From: Chitinophaga pinensis
Lineage (GTDB): Bacteria > Bacteroidota > Bacteroidia > Flavobacteriales_D > Crocinitomicaceae
Length of the DNA: 64,000 nt
NCBI GenBank assembly: GCA_943324745.2
Contig: CALPMT020000016.1
Location: 1-64,000 of the forward strand
Reading direction: 5' to 3'
In this document: piece by piece, positions 42,611 through 52,034 of the stretch
Numbering within the stretch: the stretch's first letter is position 1
Layout: every line of letters begins with the position of its first letter
Notes under the pieces: model-generated
The model's database searches: none
What the model saw: only the letters and a program-made list of their open reading frames with translations
What the model was told of the DNA's origin: nothing
Program-made: the position numbers and the translations under genes

Positions 42611-43765
42611 ATGAAAACAATAATCATCGGTGCAGGACCTGCTTCACTTATGGCTGCAACACAAGCAGTCAAAAATGGATGCGAGGTGCTTGTTTTTGAG
42701 AAAATGAAAACCGCTGGTCGTAAGTTTCTTGTTGCAGGGGATGGTGGGTTTAATCTAACGCATGACGGCTCAATAAATGATTTTACAGCGTATTATTCGC
42801 ATCCGCAAATTGCAGCAATTATTCGTCAGTTTACAAACGATGATTTAATTGCTTGGCTCAAAGAATTAGGAATTGAAACCTATATTGGTTCCTCTGGTAA
42901 GATTTTTCCTGTGAAAGAAATCAAACCGTCTTTTGTCTTGAAAACTTGGTTGAATTTTTTAAAGAGTCAAGGTGTAAAGTTTGTGTTCAACGCAACACTC
43001 CAAGACTTTTCTTCGGATGAAGTTGTTATAAACACAAATACAGTTATTGAAAAATACCGATTCGATCACCTTGTTTTAGGTCTAGGTGCTGCCTCTTGGC
43101 CAAAAACAGGGTCAGATGCTAATTGGGTTTCGCTGTTTAAAACGAAACAAATTCAAATAGTACCATTCCAGGCTTCTAATGCAGGAATTAACTGTTTATT
43201 ACCTGCTGAATTTTTACAAAAATTTCAAGGAGAAGTTTTTAAAAATGTCATTGTTTACCACCACGATTCTAAACGAAAAGGAGAAGTTGTTTTAACCAAT
43301 TACGGAGTTGAAGGAGCTCCTATTTATTATCTAAATACTTCTATTCGTTCAAATATTTCTTTGCCAATTTTGATTGATTTCAAACCTGATTTTTCCGAAA
43401 AAGAAATCGTTAATTTATTAAAGAATGCTAAAAATATTTCGGAAGGATTAAAGAAATTGAAAATCCCAATTCCAATAATTTCTTGGTGTAAATCATACGT
43501 AACAAAGCAAGAGTACACATCAATACATTATATAGCCAAATTAATAAAGTCTTTTTTCATTCAACCCATTTCGTTTAGGCCTATTGAAGAAGCAATTTCG
43601 TGTAGTGGTGGAGTTTCTTGGAATGAATTGGATGAAAACTTACGTTTAATCAACTATCCAAAAATTAGTATTGTTGGTGAAATGATTGACTGGGAAGCAC
43701 CCACCGGTGGATATCTTCTCCAAGCTTGTTTTTCTACAGGCTACGTAGCCACACGACCAATCTGA
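42611..43765 (+). CDS. FAD-dependent flavoprotein, HI0933/PP_4765-like family
   Basis: A 384-residue flavoprotein with an N-terminal dinucleotide-binding loop (IIIGAGPASLMAATQA), the family motif GRKFLVAGDGGFNLTH, a middle domain, and the C-terminal AISCSGGVSWNELDENLRL and GEMIDWEAPTGGYLLQACFSTG that close the FAD site. The GRKFLxAGxGGxNLTH form points to the PP_4765-like branch of the HI0933 group. Substrate unknown. Low-complexity AATCT repeats lie on both sides of the gene (short and degenerate at 42583-42606, long at 43776-43855). Confidence 0.85.
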   Translation: MKTIIIGAGPASLMAATQAVKNGCEVLVFEKMKTAGRKFLVAGDGGFNLTHDGSINDFTAYYSHPQIAAIIRQFTNDDLIAWLKELGIETYIGSSGKIFPVKEIKPSFVLKTWLNFLKSQGVKFVFNATLQDFSSDEVVINTNTVIEKYRFDHLVLGLGAASWPKTGSDANWVSLFKTKQIQIVPFQASNAGINCLLPAEFLQKFQGEVFKNVIVYHHDSKRKGEVVLTNYGVEGAPIYYLNTSIRSNISLPILIDFKPDFSEKEIVNLLKNAKNISEGLKKLKIPIPIISWCKSYVTKQEYTSIHYIAKLIKSFFIQPISFRPIEEAISCSGGVSWNELDENLRLINYPKISIVGEMIDWEAPTGGYLLQACFSTGYVATRPI

Positions 43766-43775
43766 AAATCTGTCA

Positions 43776-43855
43776 ATTTGTAATCTGCAATCTACCAATC
43801 TACCAATCTGCAATCTGCCAATCTGCAATCTACCAATCTTCAATCTGTTAATCTA
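43776..43855. repeat. Tandem 7/8-base repeat (AATCTGC / AATCTACC)
   Basis: About ten near-identical units of AATCTGC, AATCTACC or AATCTGCC follow the flavoprotein stop. Unit length alternates 7 and 8 bases and there are no spacers. Confidence 0.85.
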
Positions 43856-43904
43856 AAAACTATAACAAAAGCGTCACTTCGTCACTCTTTCCTTCTTCTC
43901 TCAA

Positions 43905-43931
43905 CCGGCCCCTGAGGTTCTCGAAGGGCCG
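43905..43931 (-). repeat. REP-like palindrome abutting the SPOR gene
   Basis: CCGGCCCCTGAGGTTCTCGA plus AGGGCCG has outer arms CGGCCC/GGGCCG. It ends one base before the stop codon of the SPOR gene. A GCGTCACTTCGTCACTC tract at 43871-43887 is shared with the 36.4 kb copy. Confidence 0.75.
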
Positions 43932-44363
43932 TCACTCTTCACTCTTATCTTTAGATTCCCAATTGTCTTCATCATCATTTGGAACATTGATTGCTGTTTT
44001 TAAGATAAAATTCTCAGGATATTCTCTGAATATTTCTTTTTTAAATCGTTCTGCATCATTTTTTTCAGTGAAATCACCAACACGCAATATATAATTTGGA
44101 GCATCAAAAGTTATATATGTTTCCATCTTAGGGTATTGTTTGATGAATTTCATGCGCAATTCTTGCACTTTATCCTTATCTGTACTAAAATAAATTTGCA
44201 CCCGATATCCTGCTGTAGAAACGCGTCGTATGTTACTTTTATTTTTAATTAAATCATCAATTTTTTTGTCTTTAATAATTACTACTCCTGAATTTTCCTT
44301 AGTATTCTGACTAAATCCAATGGCAGACAATAAGATAAAAAGTATAAATAATTGTGTTTTCAT
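43932..44363 (-). CDS. SPOR-domain protein, exported
   Basis: A 143-residue exported protein: signal peptide (LFILFILLSAIGFSQ) followed by a SPOR domain (about 50-125; GYRVQIYFSTDKDKVQELRMKF, NYILRVGDFTEKNDAERFKKE), which binds denuded peptidoglycan, and an acidic tail. A SPOR gene divergent from the act operon recurs in flavobacteria as far as I recall. It has a promoter (TTG-N22-TATCTTTG) whose -7 box ends five bases before the ATG. Confidence 0.85.
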   Translation of the reverse strand: MKTQLFILFILLSAIGFSQNTKENSGVVIIKDKKIDDLIKNKSNIRRVSTAGYRVQIYFSTDKDKVQELRMKFIKQYPKMETYITFDAPNYILRVGDFTEKNDAERFKKEIFREYPENFILKTAINVPNDDEDNWESKDKSEE

Positions 44364-44368
44364 GCTTG

Positions 44369-44401
44369 CAAAGATATACTTAAATAAGAATTTTACTCCA
44401 A
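44369..44401 (-). promoter_or_regulatory. SPOR gene promoter (TTG-N22-TATCTTTG)
   Basis: Minus-strand TTG at 44401-44399 and TATCTTTG at 44376-44369; the ATG follows five bases later, implying little or no mRNA leader. Confidence 0.6.
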
Positions 44402-44500
44402 CGAGTTGTCACCATAAAATTGTTAATTCATTTTAATTTTTCACATCCTTATTTAGAATCATTTTAAATTAAAACATCTACAAGTAAAATTGTCATAGAA

Positions 44501-44533
44501 TTGTCATAAATCACTGTGATTATTTTAATTTTG
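44501..44533 (+). promoter_or_regulatory. act-cox operon promoter (TTG-N22-TAATTTTG)
   Basis: TTG at 44501-44503 and TAATTTTG at 44526-44533. Expected start of transcription near 44538 lies downstream of the first in-frame ATG (44516), supporting the ATG at 44579 as the actA start. Confidence 0.6.
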
Positions 44534-44578
44534 CTGATGTCAAATGGTGTATTTTCTCACACGACAAAAAATTTATTT

Positions 44579-45943
44579 ATGAAAATATTTATAAATCAAG
44601 TGTTTAAATCAGTTAACAAATGGGCTTTAGCAACGTTATCTATGTTGCTTTTTGCAGGTTCATTTAATGCTAATGCACAAGGAGAAGGTCTTTTTAAGGC
44701 TAAATGTGCTACCTGTCACCAACCACATAAGAATGGGACTGGGCCAAAATTATTCCAAGTTCGTAAAAAATGGGCTGATGGAGGAGCAAAAGAAGGTTCA
44801 ATTTACCAATGGGTAAATAACTGGCAAGCAGCAGCAGCTTCCGATCCTTACGCACAAACAGTTTCGACTTGGGCTGCTAGTGCGATGCAAGCATTTCCTG
44901 AATTGAAAAAAGAAGAAATCGATGCGATTTTTGATTATGTAGATTCTACACCAGATCCAGCCGCAGGTGGAGCTGCAGGTGGAGCAGCTGATGGTAGTGG
45001 AGGTGCTATGGGAGAATCTAATATGTCTGAAGAAACGGAAGAAGGTTCTTTTTCTTGGGTATGGATACTTTTAGGTGTAATCTTTGCTGTAATTATTGGT
45101 GCTGTTAGTGGCGTTCGTCGTCAGTTAAAAGCTGCGTTAAATGAAGCGAATGATGCAGATGAACAAAGTTACATGCAAGAGTTTAAAGCTTGGGCTTGGA
45201 AAAATAAAATCTATGTAGGTATAGTTTCACTAGTTTTGGTTTTCTCTTTAATTGTTTCTCTAGTTTTAAGTCTTGGGGATATAGGTGTTGTAGAGAATTA
45301 CCAACCATCACAGCCAATTGAATTCCCACACGAAATTCACGCAGGTATAAATGGTATTGATTGTAAGTACTGTCACAACTCTGTAACGAAATCTAAATCT
45401 GCTGGTTTACCAACGGTGAACGTTTGTATGAATTGCCACAAACAAGTAAATGGTAGAACTCCAGAACAACAAGAAAAAATAAAAGCTATTTACGAAGCTG
45501 CTGGTTGGAGTACCGAAGGAGCTGGGTCATACACTGGTCATACGAAACCAATCAAATGGAATAAAGTACACGTTCTTCCAGATCACGTTTATTTTAATCA
45601 CTCTCAACACGTTGTTGTAGGTGGTGTAGATTGTAAACAATGTCATGGTGATATGACGAAGCAAAAAGAAACTGCTCGTGTAGTTCCTGTTGGTGAATTA
45701 AATAAAATTGAAGGAAATATTCCGTTGACTCGTCCTACATTAACGATGGGATGGTGTATCGAATGTCACGGTGAAAAAGCAATTCAAGAAGGACCATTAG
45801 ATGGTAAAAAAGATGGATACTATGATGAAATTCATAGACGTCTATTGAATAACGACAAATCTCTTTACAACAAGTACTTGGATGATGGTAAAGTTACCGT
45901 TAAAGAACTTGGAGGATGGGAATGTGCAAAATGTCACTATTAA
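44579..45943 (+). CDS. actA: ActA: monohaem plus pentahaem cytochrome c subunit of alternative complex III
   Basis: ActA is the multihaem electron-transfer subunit of the quinol:electron-acceptor oxidoreductase. From ATG 44579 (454 residues) there is a signal peptide, a cytochrome c domain with CATCH (43-47), a Gly/Ala-rich linker, a membrane helix (WVWILLGVIFAVIIGAVSG), a second helix (VGIVSLVLVFSLIVSLVLS), then five CxxCH motifs (CKYCH, CMNCH, CKQCH, CIECH, CAKCH). Classical ActA is pentahaem, so this is a fusion with an extra N-terminal monohaem domain, a form I associate with Bacteroidetes. First gene of the act-cox operon. Confidence 0.92.
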   Translation: MKIFINQVFKSVNKWALATLSMLLFAGSFNANAQGEGLFKAKCATCHQPHKNGTGPKLFQVRKKWADGGAKEGSIYQWVNNWQAAAASDPYAQTVSTWAASAMQAFPELKKEEIDAIFDYVDSTPDPAAGGAAGGAADGSGGAMGESNMSEETEEGSFSWVWILLGVIFAVIIGAVSGVRRQLKAALNEANDADEQSYMQEFKAWAWKNKIYVGIVSLVLVFSLIVSLVLSLGDIGVVENYQPSQPIEFPHEIHAGINGIDCKYCHNSVTKSKSAGLPTVNVCMNCHKQVNGRTPEQQEKIKAIYEAAGWSTEGAGSYTGHTKPIKWNKVHVLPDHVYFNHSQHVVVGGVDCKQCHGDMTKQKETARVVPVGELNKIEGNIPLTRPTLTMGWCIECHGEKAIQEGPLDGKKDGYYDEIHRRLLNNDKSLYNKYLDDGKVTVKELGGWECAKCHY

Positions 45944-45968
45944 TATTAAACGACTAGGCTAAAAGCAT

Positions 45969-48900
45969 ATGAGTACGAATAGAAAATATTGGAAAGGTCT
46001 TGAAGAATTAAACGAAACTCCTAGTTTCGTGGAAGGTAGAGACCAAGAGTTTCCTCAATCCATGTCAGTGGATGAATTTTTAGCAGACGAAAATCTAAAA
46101 GAAACTTCTACTGCCCGTAGAGATTTCTTGAAATTTTTAGGTTTTAGTGTTGCTGCTGCGACTGTTGCTGCGTGTGAATCACCAGTGACAAAAGCAATTC
46201 CTTATGTAGTTAAACCAGAAAACGTTACTCCAGGTATGCCAACTTGGTATGCGTCTACCTATTATGATGGAACTTCTTACGCTTCTATCTTGGTTAAAAC
46301 AAGAGAAGGTCGTCCGATCTACATCAAAGGAAATAAAGATTTCGGCGTTACAAAAGGAGGTGTAAATCCTCAAATCATTGCGTCTGTTCTTCCTTTATAT
46401 GATTCTGCTCGTTTAGCAGGTGCTAGAAAAGGAAATAACGCAGCATCTTGGTCAACTGTTGATGCAGAAATCAAAGAGAAATTAAACGATATTGCTGCTA
46501 AAAAAGGAAAAGTAGTTTTAGTTTCTAATACAATAATTTCACCATCTACAAATGCTTCTATTGCGAAATTGAAAGCTTTAGTAAATGCAGGAGATGAAGC
46601 TGGAATTTCTTTTGAGCACATTCAGTACGATGCTGTTTCTTATGCAGGTATTCGAAATGCAAATAAAGTATCTTTCGGTACTGATTTTATACCAGATTAT
46701 GATTTCTCGAAAGCTAAAACAATAGTTTCTGTAGGTGCTGATTTCTTGTCTACTTGGTTATTAGCAACGGAATATACATCGCAATGGAGTGCTAGAAGAA
46801 ATCCGGATGGAGAATGGATGTCTAAACATTTCCAATTCGAATCCATCCTTTCGATCACTGGTTCAAATGCTGATTACAGAGGAATGGTTAAACCATCTGA
46901 AGAAGCAAATGTACTTTCTTATTTATTAAACAAATTTGGTGTTAAAACTGCCGCTGCAACAACGCTTTCTAAACAAGCACAACAAGTTGCTGATTTAGCT
47001 TTTGATTCCTTGAAAAAATCTAAAGGCGAATCGATTGTTGTTGCTGGTTCTAATAATACTGCTGTACAAATCTTGGCAAACAAGTTGAATACAGTATTAG
47101 GTACATACGGTAAATCAATTAACACTTCTAATACTGTTAATTTATTTGCTTCGAATGATGAAGCTTTAAATACTTTCGTAACAAATACAATTGCTGGAAA
47201 AGCTCCTGCTGCTGTAATTTTCTACGGTGTAAATCCTGTTTATACCTTAGCTAACGGTGAAGCATTTGGAAAAGCGTTGGCTAAAGTTGATTTAACAATT
47301 TCTTTAGCAGGTTATGCGGATGAAACAGCTACTAAATGTAAATATGTTTGTCCGGATCACCATGCATTAGAAGCTTGGAATGATTTTAATCCAAAGAAAA
47401 GTCATTTTGCAATTGCACAACCTACAATACGTCCTTTATTTGAAACTTCAGCTGCACAAGAGTCGTTTTTAGTTTGGGCTGGTGCTGCTAAACGAAGCGG
47501 TAAAGATTCTGCAGTTGTATATGATTTAATAAAAACTACTTGGTCAGCAGATAATATTAAAGCGACTTCTAAATATGCTGACTTCGAGACTTTTTGGAAC
47601 AAGGCGATTCATGATAGTTGCATCGATGTTGCTGTAGAAAATACACCTGCAGTTTTCAATGATGCTGCTTTATCTAATGTTGCTGGTAAATTACCAAAAG
47701 GATCAGCTTTAGAAGTTGTTTTATACAGAAAAGCAGGAATTGGTGTTGGTTCACAAGCGAACAACCCTTGGTTACAAGAATTGCCAGATCCAGTATCTAA
47801 AGTTACTTGGGATAACTATATTACCATGAACCCTACTGAAATGGGTACAAACTATGCAACTACTTTTGATCAAGAAAATGGATTGAATTTAGCATCTGTT
47901 AAAGTTGGTAATAAAGAATTAACATTACCTGTATATCCATCTCCAGGTCAAGCTCCAGGAACTGTTGGTGTTGCATTAGGATATGGAAGAGGAGCTAACG
48001 ATGAAAATATCGGGAATGCTGCTTTCCAAACGAAAGAATATGGTGGTCATGCAACGGATGAAAACGGAAAGCGTTTACCTATCGGAAAAAATGCTTTTGC
48101 ATTTACTTCTTTTGAGCACGGAACATTATCCTTTGCTGCAAATGGAACTGTAACAAAAGTGGAGGGAATTTATCCAATCGCTGCAACTCAGATTCATCAC
48201 ACAGTAATGGGTCGTCATTCTATTGTTCGTGAAACGACATTAGATATTTATACCTCTAAAGATAAAGAAGCGTACAATCCTCCTCATATGTTGGAAACGC
48301 ATCATGGTCCAGAGCATATCAGTAAGTTTGACTTATGGGAAGCACATCCAGTGGAGAAAATTGGCCACAGATGGGGAATGACTATCGATCTTTCTTCTTG
48401 TATCGGATGTGGATCTTGTTTGGTTGCGTGTCAATCAGAAAACAATGTTCCTGTTGTTGGGAAAGACGAAGTTAGAAGAGGACGTGAAATGCATTGGTTG
48501 CGTATCGACCGTTACTATGCATCGGATGAAGAGGCTACAATTGGAACAAGAGAAAATAAAGAAACTTTTGATTATGGGAAAGCGGAAGTAGCTGCTCAAA
48601 ATCCAAAAGTGGTTCATATGCCAATGATGTGTCAACACTGTAACCACGCTTCTTGTGAAACAGTTTGTCCTGTGGCTGCAACTAACCATAGTAATGAAGG
48701 TTTAAACCAAATGGCTTACAACAGATGTATTGGTACAAGGTATTGTGCAAACAACTGTCCTTATAAAGTTCGTCGTTTTAACTGGTTTAACTACCCATCT
48801 TATAAAAAATTCACACAAGTGAACCCAGCACAAGACGATTTAGGTCGTATGGTGTTAAACCCAGACGTTACAGTTCGTACGCGTGGGGTAATGGAAAAAT

Positions 48901-49232
48901 GTTCTTTCTGTGTTCAAAAAATCCAAGCTGGTAAATTAGTTGCTAAGAAAGAAGCTAGACCAGTTGTTGATGGAGACGTAACTACTGCCTGTGCTGAAGT
49001 TTGTCCTACAAACGCAATCACTGTTGGTGACTGGAACGATATCAAATCTATGGTTCGTAAAAACGCTGACGATAAACGTTCTTATCAAGCTTTAGAAGAA
49101 GTAGGAGTAAAACCAAACGTTTGGTACCAAGTAAAAGTTAGAAATGAAAAAAATGCTGACTTAGAAAAGTTACAAGTTGTAAAAGAATCTGCTCACCACG
49201 GTGAGAAGAAAGATAATAAAGCTCATCATTAA
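45969..49232 (+). CDS. actB: ActB: molybdopterin-oxidoreductase-like plus Fe-S subunit
   Basis: The 1087-residue periplasmic subunit of alternative complex III. It has a twin-arginine-like signal with a following lipobox cysteine (ARRDFLKFLGFSVAAATV, then AAC), a large domain resembling molybdopterin oxidoreductases but without molybdenum in characterised members (about 60-780), and a ferredoxin-like domain with four cysteine clusters (CIGCGSCLVACQ from residue 811, CQHCNHASCETVCP from 888, CIGTRYCANNCP, CSFCVQKIQ with CAEVCP). The tail is His/Lys-rich (ESAHHGEKKDNKAHH). Operon gap to actA is 25 bases. Confidence 0.94.
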   Translation: MSTNRKYWKGLEELNETPSFVEGRDQEFPQSMSVDEFLADENLKETSTARRDFLKFLGFSVAAATVAACESPVTKAIPYVVKPENVTPGMPTWYASTYYDGTSYASILVKTREGRPIYIKGNKDFGVTKGGVNPQIIASVLPLYDSARLAGARKGNNAASWSTVDAEIKEKLNDIAAKKGKVVLVSNTIISPSTNASIAKLKALVNAGDEAGISFEHIQYDAVSYAGIRNANKVSFGTDFIPDYDFSKAKTIVSVGADFLSTWLLATEYTSQWSARRNPDGEWMSKHFQFESILSITGSNADYRGMVKPSEEANVLSYLLNKFGVKTAAATTLSKQAQQVADLAFDSLKKSKGESIVVAGSNNTAVQILANKLNTVLGTYGKSINTSNTVNLFASNDEALNTFVTNTIAGKAPAAVIFYGVNPVYTLANGEAFGKALAKVDLTISLAGYADETATKCKYVCPDHHALEAWNDFNPKKSHFAIAQPTIRPLFETSAAQESFLVWAGAAKRSGKDSAVVYDLIKTTWSADNIKATSKYADFETFWNKAIHDSCIDVAVENTPAVFNDAALSNVAGKLPKGSALEVVLYRKAGIGVGSQANNPWLQELPDPVSKVTWDNYITMNPTEMGTNYATTFDQENGLNLASVKVGNKELTLPVYPSPGQAPGTVGVALGYGRGANDENIGNAAFQTKEYGGHATDENGKRLPIGKNAFAFTSFEHGTLSFAANGTVTKVEGIYPIAATQIHHTVMGRHSIVRETTLDIYTSKDKEAYNPPHMLETHHGPEHISKFDLWEAHPVEKIGHRWGMTIDLSSCIGCGSCLVACQSENNVPVVGKDEVRRGREMHWLRIDRYYASDEEATIGTRENKETFDYGKAEVAAQNPKVVHMPMMCQHCNHASCETVCPVAATNHSNEGLNQMAYNRCIGTRYCANNCPYKVRRFNWFNYPSYKKFTQVNPAQDDLGRMVLNPDVTVRTRGVMEKCSFCVQKIQAGKLVAKKEARPVVDGDVTTACAEVCPTNAITVGDWNDIKSMVRKNADDKRSYQALEEVGVKPNVWYQVKVRNEKNADLEKLQVVKESAHHGEKKDNKAHH

Positions 49233-49250
49233 TCGCTAAATTAGAAAGTA

Positions 49251-50675
49251 ATGCATAAGGAAGCAGCAATAAGAGAACCTCTAATTTTAGGTCACAAAAC
49301 GTACACAGACATTACGGCAGATGTATGTAAACCTATCGAGGACAAAGCACCAAAAATGTGGTATGTTCTTTTCTCTATCGCATTGATTATTGGTTTATAT
49401 GGAGTAGGGTGTATTGCCTATTTGATTGGAACTGGTATCGGTGTATGGGGATTAAACAAAACAATCGGTTGGGCATGGGATATCACTAACTTCGTTTGGT
49501 GGGTAGGTATCGGTCACGCTGGTACATTAATCTCAGCAGTGTTATTGTTATTCAGACAGAAATGGAGAATGGCGATTAACCGTTCTGCAGAAGCAATGAC
49601 AATCTTCGCCGTATTTATGGCTGGTATATTCCCAATGATTCACATGGGAAGAATTTGGTTAGCTTACTGGGTAGTTCCAATTCCAAATCAATTTGGTTCT
49701 TTGTGGGTAAACTTTAACTCTCCACTTCTTTGGGACGTATTCGCGATTTCAACGTATTTATCTGTATCTGTAGTTTTCTGGTACATTGGTTTAATTCCTG
49801 ATTTCGCAACCTTAAGAGATAGAGTTAAAAGACCTATTCCTAAGAAAATGTATTCTATCCTTTCTTTTGGTTGGTCTGGTAGAGCTAAAAACTGGAATCG
49901 TTTTGAAATGGTTTCATTAATCTTAGCTGGTTTGGCTACTCCACTTGTATTCTCTGTACACTCGATTGTATCGTTTGACTTTGCTACATCGGTTATACCA
50001 GGATGGCATACAACAATCTTCCCTCCATACTTCGTTGCTGGGGCGGTATTCTCTGGATTCGCAATGGTTCAAACATTGATGTTGGTAATGCGTAAAGCAA
50101 TGCGTTTAGAAGCTTACATTCACACTCGTCACGTAGAATACATGAACATTGTAATCATGGTTACTGGTTCTATCGTTGGTACTGCTTATATTACTGAGTT
50201 ATTTATCTCTTGGTATTCTGGTGTGGAATATGAAGCATATGCTTTCATCAACCGTTTCTCTGGACCATATTGGTGGGCTTATTGGTCAATGATGACTTGT
50301 AATGTTATTTCTCCTCAGTTGATGTGGATTAGACCATTGAGAAGAAGTTTATTATTTACATTCATTATTTCTATTGTTGTAAATATTGGTATGTGGTTTG
50401 AACGTTATGTAATTATCGTTTCTTCTATTCACCGTGATTATTTACCTTCTTCTTGGAGTATGCACTACCCAAGTCATATCGATTTAGGTGTGTATGTAGG
50501 AACAATCGGATTATTTTTTGTATTTTTCTTATTGTTTGCTCGTTTCTTCCCAGTGCTTCCAATAGCTGAGTTGAAAACAATATTAAAATCTTCTGGAGAA
50601 TCCTATAAAAATGCTCCAGATACGCATGGACATGATGGACATGCAGATGATAACCATAATACTAACAATCATTAA
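49251..50675 (+). CDS. actC: ActC: NrfD-like membrane subunit of alternative complex III
   Basis: A 474-residue protein of about ten membrane helices, NrfD/PsrC family, expected to hold a quinol-binding site at the periplasmic face. Characteristic segments include WVGIGHAGTLISAVLLLFRQKWR, SVHSIVSFDFATSVIPGWHTTIFPPYF region and MIRLEAYIHTRH-like REAYxxxxH. The C-terminus is histidine-rich (DTHGHDGHADDNHNTNNH). It starts 18 bases after actB. Confidence 0.93.
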   Translation: MHKEAAIREPLILGHKTYTDITADVCKPIEDKAPKMWYVLFSIALIIGLYGVGCIAYLIGTGIGVWGLNKTIGWAWDITNFVWWVGIGHAGTLISAVLLLFRQKWRMAINRSAEAMTIFAVFMAGIFPMIHMGRIWLAYWVVPIPNQFGSLWVNFNSPLLWDVFAISTYLSVSVVFWYIGLIPDFATLRDRVKRPIPKKMYSILSFGWSGRAKNWNRFEMVSLILAGLATPLVFSVHSIVSFDFATSVIPGWHTTIFPPYFVAGAVFSGFAMVQTLMLVMRKAMRLEAYIHTRHVEYMNIVIMVTGSIVGTAYITELFISWYSGVEYEAYAFINRFSGPYWWAYWSMMTCNVISPQLMWIRPLRRSLLFTFIISIVVNIGMWFERYVIIVSSIHRDYLPSSWSMHYPSHIDLGVYVGTIGLFFVFFLLFARFFPVLPIAELKTILKSSGESYKNAPDTHGHDGHADDNHNTNNH

Positions 50676-50684
50676 TAAGGAGTC

Positions 50685-51221
50685 ATGGCAGAAAAAATTA
50701 TCTACGCAATGTATGACGATGACGATGTACTAAAAGATGGTGCAAAGAAATTAGTCGCAAAAGGAGTTAAAGTATCTGAAGTATTCTCTCCATTTCCGAT
50801 TCACGGAATTGATCCTATTATTGGAGTGCAAAATACTCGTCTAGGTATCATGGCATTTTTGTATGCAATCACTGGAACAATGTTGGCTACGATTGCTATG
50901 CGTTATTTCATGATTACAGATTGGCCAATGAATATTGGAGGTAAACCAAACAATACTTACCTTGACAATATTCTTGCATTCATACCAGTAACTTTTGAGT
51001 TTACTGTTTTGTGTGCTGCACATGGAATGGCTTTGACTTATTTTTTAAGAAATAAAATTTTACCAGGTTTACCTGCTTCTAATCCGGATCCTCGTACTAC
51101 GGATGACCGTTTTGTAATGGAATTCAGAATGTCTGAAAATAGTAATTTTACGGAAGAAGAATTAACTTCTTTAATTCAAACAACTGGATACGTAGAGTTA
51201 GACCAAAAGGAAGTTAAATAG
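50685..51221 (+). CDS. actD: ActD: DUF3341 membrane subunit
   Basis: A 178-residue membrane protein, the DUF3341 subunit of alternative complex III. An N-terminal alpha-beta region (IIYAMYDDDDVLKDGAKKLV) is followed by two transmembrane helices (about 48-68 and 93-115) and a C-terminal soluble part with PDPRTTDDRFVMEF. Its exact role is structural as far as known. It begins 9 bases after actC. Confidence 0.93.
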   Translation: MAEKIIYAMYDDDDVLKDGAKKLVAKGVKVSEVFSPFPIHGIDPIIGVQNTRLGIMAFLYAITGTMLATIAMRYFMITDWPMNIGGKPNNTYLDNILAFIPVTFEFTVLCAAHGMALTYFLRNKILPGLPASNPDPRTTDDRFVMEFRMSENSNFTEEELTSLIQTTGYVELDQKEVK

Positions 51222-51250
51222 ATTATCCAATTATATCGTAATTTATCAGA

Positions 51251-52018
51251 GTGATGAATAAAATTTTTAAGATAATAGCAAATTTGTCAGCAGTCGCAGT
51301 TACTGGAATTATTATGGTTTCTTGTTCTGCTGATAAGGATAGTGCTGGGTTAGAGTATATGCCTGACATGTATCGTTCCCCTGCGATAGAACCATATGTT
51401 GATTATGGTGAAGTTAGAGGTAAAATTAACGAAACGTTCAAAAATACTGCTTCTGCTTTAACACCTCCTAACCATACAGTTCCTTATTATGGAACGAATG
51501 AAGAAGAAGTATTGTTAATGTTACCATACAATAGAAAGCCATCTGCTGCATTTGCTTCAACACATGGTTTGATTGGGTATGATTATACTACAAATACGGA
51601 AGCAGATTATGAGTATAATCAAGCTGCTAATGATAAGAATCCATTATTATTGACTTCTAAAAATGCAGAAGCAATCTTAAAGAAAGGAAAGGAATTATTT
51701 GCTGCAAATTGTATGCATTGTCATGGTGAAAAAGGAGATGGTAACGGTCCGATGGTAACAAGTGGAGCATATGCTGGTGTTCCAAATTATACGGATAGAG
51801 CTACTTTAGGAGATGGACAATTGTTTTATTCCATTTATTATGGTAAAGGAGCAATGGGGGCGCACGCTTCTATGTTGAATAAAAAAGAGATATGGACTTT
51901 GGTACATTATATTCGTAAGTTTCAAAATGCTTCTTATGGAACTTTCAGTGCAGATGGAAAATCAGCTGTTGCTGCTGTTTCTGATTCAGTTAAAGTAGAT
52001 AAACCAGCAAAACAATAA
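51251..52018 (+). CDS. actE: ActE: monohaem cytochrome c lipoprotein
   Basis: A 255-residue lipoprotein (lipobox MVSC, about residue 26) with one haem motif CMHCH in NCMHCHGEKGDGNGPM (starting near residue 155) and the axial Met region (GAMGAHASML). It passes electrons from the multihaem ActA towards the oxidase. The mature N-terminus has Pro/Tyr-rich ActE features (LEYMPDMYRSPAIEPY). Position between actD and actF is the canonical order. Confidence 0.93.
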   Translation: MMNKIFKIIANLSAVAVTGIIMVSCSADKDSAGLEYMPDMYRSPAIEPYVDYGEVRGKINETFKNTASALTPPNHTVPYYGTNEEEVLLMLPYNRKPSAAFASTHGLIGYDYTTNTEADYEYNQAANDKNPLLLTSKNAEAILKKGKELFAANCMHCHGEKGDGNGPMVTSGAYAGVPNYTDRATLGDGQLFYSIYYGKGAMGAHASMLNKKEIWTLVHYIRKFQNASYGTFSADGKSAVAAVSDSVKVDKPAKQ

Positions 52019-52034
52019 TAAAAGATAAAGTAAG

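Noticed and set aside
43646-43843. Minus-strand frame with repeated RLQIGRLQIGRL residues
   Set aside because: It is a translation of the 7/8-base tandem repeat plus the antisense of the flavoprotein end; no start or family features.
43776-43855. Possible CRISPR array
   Set aside because: Units are 7-8 bases with no spacers and there are no cas genes anywhere in the window.
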